A DNA stretch of 64,000 nt, from positions 265,200-329,199 of the forward strand of contig JAJPHI010000018.1 of the NCBI GenBank assembly GCA_021325355.1. The letters are read 5' to 3'. The translations under genes were made by a program, and so were the position numbers. The stretch comes from Pseudomonadota bacterium (GTDB lineage: Bacteria; Desulfobacterota; Binatia; Binatales; Binataceae). Below the pieces are notes generated by a model. The model did no database searches. It saw nothing but the letters and a program-made list of their open reading frames with translations, and was not told the origin of the DNA. This document shows, piece by piece, positions 19,288 through 27,314 of the stretch; the first letter of the stretch is position 1; the number at the start of each line of letters is the position of its first letter.

Positions 19288-20247
19288 GTGACGCGTTCAC
19301 GCGATCTGCTGCGGATGATAGCTGCCGGCTCCGCGTCCGCTCTGCTTTTCCTTTTTTGCGCCCCGCTCGCCCCGATACCGGTTTTGACCATCAGCGTCGG
19401 CTTGCGGCGGGCGGTGGCGCGGGCAGCGTCAGTGGTCGCGCTGGGCGCCGTCATGGTCGCTGTTCTGCTTGGCCTGGTCGCCGGCAATCCCGGCAAAAGT
19501 CTTGATGCCGCAGTTGACTTCCTCGCCCTGGTCGGACTCTCGTCGCTGGCGATGTGTATCCTGATGGAGCGGCGGGTGGCGTTCGACCGTATCGTGGTCA
19601 TCACGGCGGCAATCGTGGTCGCGGCCTCGGCCGCTATCGAGCTGGTGGCGGCAGGATCACCCGAGGCGCTGGCCGCGGCGCTGCACGCCTCGGTGACAGC
19701 GAGCCTTGCCCAAGGCCAGAAATTCTGGTCGGCGCTGGGCTTCGATGTGGCCGGGTCGTCGGAATTTCGCGCTTCCCTGGTGACCTGGACGGTGCAGTTG
19801 GCACCGGCTTTGTGCGCGATTTTCGCCGCGCTCATGGTGCTGATTAATCTGGCGATTTTCTGGCGCTTCAGCGGCGGACCGCGGCGGCTCGGCTATCCAC
19901 TTTTTGGCGATATCGTGCGGTGGGCGACACCGGAATGGCTGGTCTGGCTGCTGCTCGCTGCGGGTTTCGGGCTGTTTATCCCAAACGCCACCCTGAGCCT
20001 GATCATGCTCAACTGCTTCGTGGGCATCGTCGCGGTCTATTTCTTCCAGGGCCTCGCGATTATGGCGTTCTATTTTCGCGCGCTCGCGATGCCTTCGCTG
20101 GCGCGCGGGTTGGTCTATGCCCTGACGATCGTGCAGCCGTTTCTCGCGGCGCTCATCTGTATCGCCGGGGTCTTTGATTTGTGGCTGGACCTGCGGCGGC
20201 TTAAACCGCCGAGTCGTGAAGCGCGCAATCTCGGTGACTACTCCTGA
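19288..20247 (+). CDS. DUF2232 (YybS-like) membrane protein
   Basis: Polytopic; position between rpsR and rplI typical of DUF2232. Confidence 0.85.
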   Translation: MTRSRDLLRMIAAGSASALLFLFCAPLAPIPVLTISVGLRRAVARAASVVALGAVMVAVLLGLVAGNPGKSLDAAVDFLALVGLSSLAMCILMERRVAFDRIVVITAAIVVAASAAIELVAAGSPEALAAALHASVTASLAQGQKFWSALGFDVAGSSEFRASLVTWTVQLAPALCAIFAALMVLINLAIFWRFSGGPRRLGYPLFGDIVRWATPEWLVWLLLAAGFGLFIPNATLSLIMLNCFVGIVAVYFFQGLAIMAFYFRALAMPSLARGLVYALTIVQPFLAALICIAGVFDLWLDLRRLKPPSREARNLGDYS

Positions 20248-20259
20248 AGGAATCCTCCG

Positions 20260-20709
20260 ATGCATGTACAAGTGGTGTTGAACGAGCAGGTTCCCAACCT
20301 CGGCCATCCGGGGGACGTGGTGCGCGTCCGCGCGGGCTATGCGCGCAATTACCTCTTGCCACGCGGCCTCGCGGTCGAGGCTAACCCGCGCAATCTCCAC
20401 GAGTTCGAGCACAAAAAGCGCATGGCCCTGGCCAAGCGCGAAGCGCTCAGGAACCAGGCCGCCAGCGTGAAGGAAAAGCTCGAAGCCGTCCGCCTGGTCC
20501 TGACGGCGCGCACCGGCGACGAGGGCAAACTGTTCGGTTCGATCACCAACCTCGATCTCGAGCGGGCGCTGCGTGAACAGGGGTTCGAGGTGGACCGGCG
20601 CCGTATCGCGCTGGTCGAGCCGATCAAGCAACTGGGCGAATATGCGGTTGCGGTGCGCCTGATGCCTGAAGTGGAAGCAACCTTGAAGTTTACCGTCGTC
20701 GCGGCCTGA
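20260..20709 (+). CDS. rplI: 50S ribosomal protein L9
   Basis: VVLNEQVPNLGHPGDVVRVRAGYARNYLLPRGLAVEA. Confidence 0.98.
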   Translation: MHVQVVLNEQVPNLGHPGDVVRVRAGYARNYLLPRGLAVEANPRNLHEFEHKKRMALAKREALRNQAASVKEKLEAVRLVLTARTGDEGKLFGSITNLDLERALREQGFEVDRRRIALVEPIKQLGEYAVAVRLMPEVEATLKFTVVAA

Positions 20710-20746
20710 TGTCTGAACTCAATTACCGAACAAGGTCAATGCCTAG

Positions 20747-21382
20747 ATGAAACTCTATGACTTCCTGCCGTGTCCATTTGGCCAGAAGGTGCGCATCATC
20801 CTGGCGGAGAAGGCGCTGTCCTACGAACTGATGCCGGTCGATATTGCTCAGGGGGATCAGCGGCGACCGGAGTTTCTGCGGCTCAACCCCTTCGGTCGGG
20901 TGCCGATTTTGGTGGATGAAGATACTGTCGTCTACGACTCGACGATTATCGCGGAATATCTCGAAGACGAATATCCCGAACCGCCGCTGCTGCCGCCCGT
21001 CGGTTCGAGCGCCCTGCGCGCCCGCGCGCGAGTCTGGGAGGACTTCGCCGACACTTCCTTCACGCCGCAGGTCGGTCAACTGATGGCGGAGTTGACCAAG
21101 CCGGAAGCCGAACGCGATCCTAACCGGATGCAGCGCCTGCAACAGTCGATTGAGCGGGTGCTCGTCTATCTGAACCATGAACTTCAGGGCCAGGAGTATC
21201 TGGCCGGCCAGTTCTCCGTGGCCGATATCGCTTTCGTTCCCCGCCTCGTCGTCCTGCGCGATCTCGGTATCGAAGCGGGGCAGAATCGACCCAACGTCGA
21301 GAGCTGGATGGCGCGGATGATCGAGCGCCCGAGTATCCAGAACCTTGAAGGCTTGACCTCGCAGTTTGTCGCGGGGGTCTAG
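20747..21382 (+). CDS. Glutathione S-transferase family protein
   Basis: MKLYDFLPCPFGQKVRIILAEKAL, NPFGRVPILVDEDTVVYDSTIIAEYLED, C-terminal VADIAFVPRL. Confidence 0.92.
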   Translation: MKLYDFLPCPFGQKVRIILAEKALSYELMPVDIAQGDQRRPEFLRLNPFGRVPILVDEDTVVYDSTIIAEYLEDEYPEPPLLPPVGSSALRARARVWEDFADTSFTPQVGQLMAELTKPEAERDPNRMQRLQQSIERVLVYLNHELQGQEYLAGQFSVADIAFVPRLVVLRDLGIEAGQNRPNVESWMARMIERPSIQNLEGLTSQFVAGV

Positions 21383-21435
21383 AAGGACTTAATTGGCGAC
21401 TCCCGCCGCGATCTTGCGGTGCGAGCCGCGGTCAG

Positions 21436-21483
21436 GCGTCCGGATGATGGTTGACGCCATCACCCGGACGCTTGCGTTTGTTT
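21436..21483 (+). terminator. Rho-independent terminator
   Basis: GCGTCCGG-A-TGATGG-TTGACG-CCATCA-C-CCGGACGC hairpin followed by TTGCGTTTGTTT; between convergent genes. Confidence 0.8.
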
Positions 21484-21784
21484 AGAGGTGGGACTCCGTG
21501 GTTTCCGCGTAGGTATCGTGTTCCTCGGGAGGCGGCGCGATACCGGTGATGCGGTAAATCAGCTTGGCCGCGAACAATTTGTCGCCGATTCGTCCCTGCG
21601 ACTTCAGCATCCCGCCGTGCCGGTTGCATCGCGGGCACGCTAGGGTCCCGCTCAAGAGCCCGGCGTTTTCCGGGGTAATGCGCAAATCGAACGTATGCCC
21701 GCAACCGGGATTCTGGCAGACGGTTCGGTAAATCACGCCCGGTAACTTGCCTTTGCTGTTTCCCTTGATGGCCTCTGCTTCCAT
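21482..21784 (-). CDS. Small zinc-ribbon-like protein of unknown function
   Basis: CQNPGCGHTFDL...CPRCNRHGG two Cys pairs; RBS upstream of the internal Met used here. Confidence 0.65.
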   Translation of the reverse strand: MEAEAIKGNSKGKLPGVIYRTVCQNPGCGHTFDLRITPENAGLLSGTLACPRCNRHGGMLKSQGRIGDKLFAAKLIYRITGIAPPPEEHDTYAETTESHL

Positions 21785-22194
21785 GGGCCTTTTCCGCTCC
21801 TTCCTCAGGAGGTCATGGGCAAATCGCTTCTTGCCCAGCACTCTTTGCATTAGACGTATTTACGAGAGATTCGTTTCATGCAACCGCTGTGCCTCTTTTC
21901 AAAAGCAATTTCGTGATGTTAGCTAAAGCACATCTTGAAGCTTTTGGATAGAGCAAGCGTTAGCTTAGCGATGCCAACGTGTTCGGTCGCCTGTATACCG
22001 ACCGACGGAGTTTGCTCCATATCGTCGGTCGTCTGTCTCACCTTCGATCCAGCCTTCAGCCGAAAAGTGCTCATTTTATGATCGTCGGCCCTGAGCCGGC
22101 CTCCAACGAATCGACGCGATGACCGCGCGAGCGAAGGTTCGGCCGTGTATATTGGCGGCGAGCGGCGCTATCATTCGCTGGAGGTCCGGATTTC

Positions 22195-22761
22195 ATGGGC
22201 AAAGTGTACGCAGCGCTCGACGCATCATTGACCAATTTTATTTCCCGTCAACATCTGTTTTTCGTGGCGACTGCGCCGCTGGATCCCAAAGGCCATCCCA
22301 ACCTCTCACCCAAGGGCGTCGAGCATCTGCGCGTGCTGGGAGCCCATCAGGTCGCTTATCTGGACCTGACCGGCAGCGGCGTCGAAACCATCTCGCATCT
22401 GCGGGAGAACGGCCGCATCGTCATCATGTTTTGCGCCCTGGAGGGCGCGCCTAAGGTCCTGCGGCTATATGGCCGCGGCGAAGCCTTTGAGCCGGGGGAA
22501 GCGGGCTTCGCGGAATTGCGCCCCCTCTTCCGCGACGTCCCCGGTGCGCGCGCGATCGTAAGAGTCACCGTGGATCGTATCGCCGATTCCTGCGGCTGGG
22601 GGGTTCCGCTTTACGAATATCAGGGCGAGCGCACGCAGTTGATTGAATGGGCCGAACGGCGTGGTGCGGGGGGACTCGATCATTATCGCGCCGAGCACAA
22701 CCGCTTCAGCATCGATGGGTTGCCGGGGTTGCGGTTCGCAGGTCATCCAACCGCGAAGTGA
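22195..22761 (+). CDS. Pyridoxamine 5'-phosphate oxidase family protein
   Basis: FISRQHLFFVATAPLDPKGHPNLSPKG...RENGRIVIMFCAL...LRLYGRGEAF flavin-binding split barrel pattern. Confidence 0.85.
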   Translation: MGKVYAALDASLTNFISRQHLFFVATAPLDPKGHPNLSPKGVEHLRVLGAHQVAYLDLTGSGVETISHLRENGRIVIMFCALEGAPKVLRLYGRGEAFEPGEAGFAELRPLFRDVPGARAIVRVTVDRIADSCGWGVPLYEYQGERTQLIEWAERRGAGGLDHYRAEHNRFSIDGLPGLRFAGHPTAK

Positions 22762-22855
22762 CGGCCGGGCGGGTCTGAGCCCCGCGGGACATCGCAACCC
22801 GCTCGGGCCGCGCTGATGAAACGCCGGCCAGTGCCGGGCGCGTTATGGCCGGGAC

Positions 22856-23269
22856 TCAGTTGCGCGAAGGGGGGTCCGCGACGATAGCCAGAGGGCTGAT
22901 TCCTGGTTCGTACAAGACCTGGATTAGATTCCCGTCGGGATCGCGAATATAGAATGAAACCGCGCCATCGCGATGGCGGGCGAGCGGCTTGGCGATGGTC
23001 GTTCCGCGGGCTTGCACCAACCGCCACGCCGCCTCGACTTCGGCGATGGACTCCACCACGAAACCCAGATGGTCGAGCGCCTGATGGTCCGGCGCGCCGG
23101 GGTCACCGCGATGGAGCGCGAGACTGTCGCATCCTGAGCTCAGGTAGGCGTTGTCAGGATCGGGTTGCCACGCCACCCTCAAGCCGAACATCTCGACGTA
23201 GAAGTCCTTCGCGCGTTCAACGTCCCGGACCCGGAGCGCAAGATGACGGAGTCCGCGATGCTTGATCAT
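22856..23269 (-). CDS. VOC/glyoxalase family protein
   Basis: GLRHLALRVRDVERAKDFYVEMFGLRV, FYIRDPDGNLIQVLY. Confidence 0.9.
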   Translation of the reverse strand: MIKHRGLRHLALRVRDVERAKDFYVEMFGLRVAWQPDPDNAYLSSGCDSLALHRGDPGAPDHQALDHLGFVVESIAEVEAAWRLVQARGTTIAKPLARHRDGAVSFYIRDPDGNLIQVLYEPGISPLAIVADPPSRN

Positions 23270-23285
23270 CTGCTGAATTCACCGA

Positions 23286-23915
23286 CTAGGCCGATACCTT
23301 AGTATAGCCTGTTACCACCCAGATCGGATCGGACGCCGCCGACTCGCCGTCCTCGTCCGATACGACTTCCACATCGGCGAAACCGCCGCTCAGCTCAAAG
23401 TAACGGCGAACGATCGCGACGCGCTGCTCATCATTGGCGGCCCGCCAGAGCGCGATGGCTTTCGTCGGGAACATGCGATTCGAGAAGGTTACGATAAACG
23501 GTCGAGCGGGACGCAGCACCCGCGCGACGTCGGCGAAAACCTCGACCGGATGCGTCAGATATTGCACTGACACGGTCATCACTGCCGCATCGAAAGAGGC
23601 GTCATCGAACGGGAGCCGTGGCGCGGTGTTGACGTTGTGCACGACGATCTCGGTCAGGGCCGGATTATCCTCCATCTCCGCGCGATTGAGTCCTAACCCG
23701 GTGACGCGCGCGGGGCTCAGCTCTTCCGGCAGATGGGATCGCCAACTGCTCATCAGGTCGAGGATCGCAGCACCATGGGCGATACGCTTGTGGTAGGCGT
23801 CCCTGACCTTGGCGATCGCGCCGTCGTCGATATGGACCACGAGGCGCGGATAACTGTAAAAGTTCTCGTCCGCGGTTTCGTCGATACGGCTGAAGGGGTT
23901 GAGCGGCGTATTCAT
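23286..23915 (-). CDS. Class I SAM-dependent methyltransferase
   Basis: GAAILDLMSSWRSHLP, LPFDDASFDAAVMTVSVQYL, VLRPARPFIVTFSNRMFPTKAIALW. Start at internal Met. Confidence 0.8.
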   Translation of the reverse strand: MNTPLNPFSRIDETADENFYSYPRLVVHIDDGAIAKVRDAYHKRIAHGAAILDLMSSWRSHLPEELSPARVTGLGLNRAEMEDNPALTEIVVHNVNTAPRLPFDDASFDAAVMTVSVQYLTHPVEVFADVARVLRPARPFIVTFSNRMFPTKAIALWRAANDEQRVAIVRRYFELSGGFADVEVVSDEDGESAASDPIWVVTGYTKVSA

Positions 23916-24043
23916 CGCAGGGGACCTGCCAGCAAGAGCAGGATCATTGCTCGCAAGCCGATGGTCAAGACGGCGTTGACATCCCGGCGGTTGGCGAATT
24001 AAATCAGAACACTTTTTGGAAAGCCCGCCGGCGGGCGCGCAAA

Positions 24044-24853
24044 GTGATCCCGTCCGGCGACAGCGCAGGGCTCTTGAGACGCGATAAAACAAACTACGTT
24101 ATCCAGTCGGTCACCCATGCCTTCGACGTGCTGGAGCAGTTTTACGGCGAAGGCGATGAATTGGGCGTAACCGAGCTCTCGAAGCGTCTCAAATTGCATA
24201 AAAACAACGTTTTTCGTCTTTTGGCGACACTCGAAGCACGCGGCTATATCGAGCAGAACAAAGCTAACGAAAACTACCGGCTCGGTATCAAGTGCCTGCT
24301 GTTGGGCCGCCGCTTTATCGAGCATCGCGGTCTGGTGCGGCAGGCGCGACCGATCTTGATTGACGTGACCCGCCAGTGCCATGAAAGCACGCTGGTCGCC
24401 ATCTCGCGTCGTGATGGCGTGGTGCCGCTCGACGCGGCCGAGCCCGAGGATCGGGTCGTGCGGATCGCGCTACCGATAGGGCAGACCCTGCCGCTGCATT
24501 GCACCGCACTCGGCAAGGCGCATCTGGCCTTCGACGGCGACGAGCAGGCACGCGCGGTTCTACCTGAAACCCTCGAGCGTTACACCCCCAATACCATCGT
24601 CGAACGCGCGACGCTGCTGGCGCAGCTCGAAGCGGTGGTGCAGGACGGTTACGCCGTGGACATGGGCGAGTATTTTGAAGATATCACGGCCGTGGCCGTG
24701 CCGATTCGTGACTACACGCGCGCCGTCGTCGGCTCGCTGGCCATCGCCGGACCCTGTTACCGCATGTCGCGCGAGCGGATCAATGTCGAGCTCAGTCAGC
24801 TTGCCCTTGCCGCCGGCCGCGAGCTTTCCCATCGCCTCGGTTTCAACGAATGA
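24044..24853 (+). CDS. IclR-family transcriptional regulator
   Basis: VTHAFDVLEQF..LGVTELSKRLKLHKNNVFRLLATLEARGYIEQN; LPLHCTALGKAHLAF effector domain. GTG start. Confidence 0.93.
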   Translation: MIPSGDSAGLLRRDKTNYVIQSVTHAFDVLEQFYGEGDELGVTELSKRLKLHKNNVFRLLATLEARGYIEQNKANENYRLGIKCLLLGRRFIEHRGLVRQARPILIDVTRQCHESTLVAISRRDGVVPLDAAEPEDRVVRIALPIGQTLPLHCTALGKAHLAFDGDEQARAVLPETLERYTPNTIVERATLLAQLEAVVQDGYAVDMGEYFEDITAVAVPIRDYTRAVVGSLAIAGPCYRMSRERINVELSQLALAAGRELSHRLGFNE

Positions 24854-24934
24854 TCCATCGCGCACGACCGTCGCTCCGCCACTCTATGCATTCGGCGGCC
24901 TAGACCATATAGTTTCGCAGATTGGAGTGATTCC

Positions 24935-25684
24935 GTGAAAATTCTGGTTCCCGTAAAGCGCGTTCCCGATCCGGCGACGACTATCCGCGTTGCGCCCGAT
25001 GGCGCCGGTATCGCTACGGACAACGTCAAGTGGGTTATCAACCCCTTCGATGAAATCGCCATCGAGGAGGCGCTCAGGATCAAGGAAAAACAGGGTCAGG
25101 GCGAAGTCGTCCTGATTGCCGTTGGCCAGCAAAGCTGGCAGGAGCAGTTGCGCACCGGTCTGGCGATGGGCGCCGATCGCGCGATCCTTGTACGCAGCGA
25201 CGCGCCGCTCGATCCCTTGGCCATCGCGCGCGTCATCGCCAAGGTCGCCGAAAATGAAAAGCCCGAGCTGATCATCATCGGCAAACAGGCTATTGACGAC
25301 GACTCGAACCAGGTCGGCCAGATGATTGCCGAGATGCTCGGATGGCCGCAGGCTACCTTCGCTTCAAAGATCGAATTGAATGGTGATAGGTGCAGCGTCG
25401 TCCGCGAGGTCGACGGCGGTCTGGCGACGGTCGCTTTTCCCCTGCCGGCGGTGGTCACGACCGACCTGCGTCTGAACGAGCCGCGCTATGCCTCGTTGCC
25501 GGGAATCATGAAAGCGCGCAAAAAGCCACTCAATGAAATCGCGGTCGATTCGCTCGGCGTCGATCTGACGCCGAAGCTCAAGATCAAGGTTCTCAAGACG
25601 CCCGAAAAGCGTCAGGCCGGGCGTAAGTTAGGCTCGGTTCAGGAGTTAGTTGCCGCGCTTCACAACGAGGCCAAAGTTATCTGA
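24935..25684 (+). CDS. etfB: Electron transfer flavoprotein beta subunit
   Basis: MKILVPVKRVPDPATTIRV...WVINPFDEIAIEEALRIKEKQGQGEVVLI; KPELIIIGKQAIDDDSNQVGQM. Confidence 0.97.
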   Translation: MKILVPVKRVPDPATTIRVAPDGAGIATDNVKWVINPFDEIAIEEALRIKEKQGQGEVVLIAVGQQSWQEQLRTGLAMGADRAILVRSDAPLDPLAIARVIAKVAENEKPELIIIGKQAIDDDSNQVGQMIAEMLGWPQATFASKIELNGDRCSVVREVDGGLATVAFPLPAVVTTDLRLNEPRYASLPGIMKARKKPLNEIAVDSLGVDLTPKLKIKVLKTPEKRQAGRKLGSVQELVAALHNEAKVI

Positions 25685-25760
25685 CGACGGTCGGCACGGT
25701 CTCGCCGAAAAAAAATCGATCCGGTGCCAATCAAGCACCTCGCAAAGCGGAGCACTTTAG

Positions 25761-26732
25761 ATGGGTGACGTACTGGTTTTTGCTGAACACACGCACGGCC
25801 ATTTTCCGAAGACCACGCTGATCGCGATTCAGGCCGGGCGCGAGATGGCGGCCAAGCGCGGCGGCGTCTGCTGTGCGGTGGTGCTGGGGGCGTCCTGCGA
25901 TGGGCCGGCGGCCGAAATTGCCCGGTACGGCGTGAACAAGGTGTTCGCGCTCGAGGACCCCCGCCTCGAGCATCATCTGGCGGACGCCTCGGCGCAGGCG
26001 CTTGCCGGTCTTATCAAGGGCACCGGCGCCGAGACCCTGCTCGCCACCGCAACCGCGATGGGCAAGGATTTGATGCCGCGCGTGGCGGCCCGTCTGAACG
26101 CGCCGATGGCCTCGGATATCGTGGCGATCAACGACGACGGCACGGTGATCCGCCCGATGTATGCTGGCAACGTCCTCGCGACCGTCGAGCTCGACGGGCC
26201 CGTGCGTATCGTCACCGTGCGCGGCACGGCGTTCGATGCGGCGACGGCCGGAAACGAGGCGGCCGCCATCGAGAAGGTGAAGCCGGAACTCGATCCGGCG
26301 TCCCTCAAGATGGAATTCGTCAACTTCAACGAGATCAAAAGCGACCGCCCCCAACTGACCGAAGCAAGGATCGTGGTCTCCGGGGGCCGCGGACTCAAAT
26401 CGGGCGAAAACTTCAAGACCGTGCTCGAACCGCTGGTCGACGAACTGGGCGCCGCGATGGGCGCCAGCCGCGCCGCCGTCGATGCCGGCTTCGTCCCCAA
26501 CGATCTCCAGGTGGGTCAGACCGGCAAGGTCGTCGCTCCGCAGCTCTATGTCGCGGTCGGCATCTCGGGAGCGATCCAACATCTCGCCGGGATGAAGGAT
26601 TCCAAAACCATCGTTGCCATCAACAAGGACGAGGAAGCGCCCATCTTCAGCGTGGCCGATTTCGGCCTGGTCGCCGATCTGTTCAAAGCGGTACCCGAGA
26701 TGACCGAGGAAGTGCGCAAGCTCAAGCATTGA
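25761..26732 (+). CDS. etfA: Electron transfer flavoprotein alpha subunit
   Basis: [74 protein letters not shown]. Confidence 0.97.
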   Translation: MGDVLVFAEHTHGHFPKTTLIAIQAGREMAAKRGGVCCAVVLGASCDGPAAEIARYGVNKVFALEDPRLEHHLADASAQALAGLIKGTGAETLLATATAMGKDLMPRVAARLNAPMASDIVAINDDGTVIRPMYAGNVLATVELDGPVRIVTVRGTAFDAATAGNEAAAIEKVKPELDPASLKMEFVNFNEIKSDRPQLTEARIVVSGGRGLKSGENFKTVLEPLVDELGAAMGASRAAVDAGFVPNDLQVGQTGKVVAPQLYVAVGISGAIQHLAGMKDSKTIVAINKDEEAPIFSVADFGLVADLFKAVPEMTEEVRKLKH

Positions 26733-26773
26733 TCGGCGGAAGGCGCACGATCGCGATCGTGTAAAGAATTATC

Positions 26774-26799
26774 AAGGACTGGAGCGGTCTCCAGCCCTT
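26774..26799. terminator. Hairpin downstream of etfA
   Basis: AAGG-A-CTGGAG-CGGT-CTCCAG-C-CCTT (flanking C/G also pairs). No strong T-tract. Confidence 0.45.
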
Positions 26800-26933
26800 G
26801 GCGCGATCGCCACCCCTGTATTCAGAAGGGGTAAGATGATTCTCAGTGTGGTATGCTGCCCGCTGACGGCCGGCACATGGATTGCTGTGGATGCCGATCC
26901 TGGCAAGTACGCCAGATCTTCTGGAGGTCAACC

Positions 26934-27314
26934 ATGGCGGGCGCAAACGAGATCAAAGAAAAGATTAAACAAGGCGCGGAAGAGGCTTCGGACCGCGCGA
27001 AGGAAGCTAACGACGAAATTCGGCGGACCGCGCGCAAAGTGGCCGATCGCTCGCCCATCAAACTCGATGTCGGCGAGCTCGAGCGCTTTGCCGATGAACG
27101 CCCGCTAACCCTCATGGCCGTAGCCGGGGTGGCGGGCTTTGTGATGGGTGGCGGACTGCGAACCAAGCTCGGCTTAACCCTGCTCGCAATCTTTGGCCGA
27201 CGCGCGGCACGCCAATCCGCGGCCAATCTCGCCTCTGACTGGTGGCGGCGGACGCCGCGACCCCGGATGATGCAGAGCGGTCAGCGCTTCGGCTTTGCCG
27301 CGCGCGCTCGATGA
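26934..27314 (+). CDS. ElaB/YqjD/DUF883-like membrane-anchored helical protein
   Basis: Charged amphipathic helix (EIKEKIKQGAEEASDRAKEANDEIRRTARKVAD) then glycine-rich TM (LTLMAVAGVAGFVMGGGL); RBS GGAGGT. Confidence 0.65.
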   Translation: MAGANEIKEKIKQGAEEASDRAKEANDEIRRTARKVADRSPIKLDVGELERFADERPLTLMAVAGVAGFVMGGGLRTKLGLTLLAIFGRRAARQSAANLASDWWRRTPRPRMMQSGQRFGFAARAR

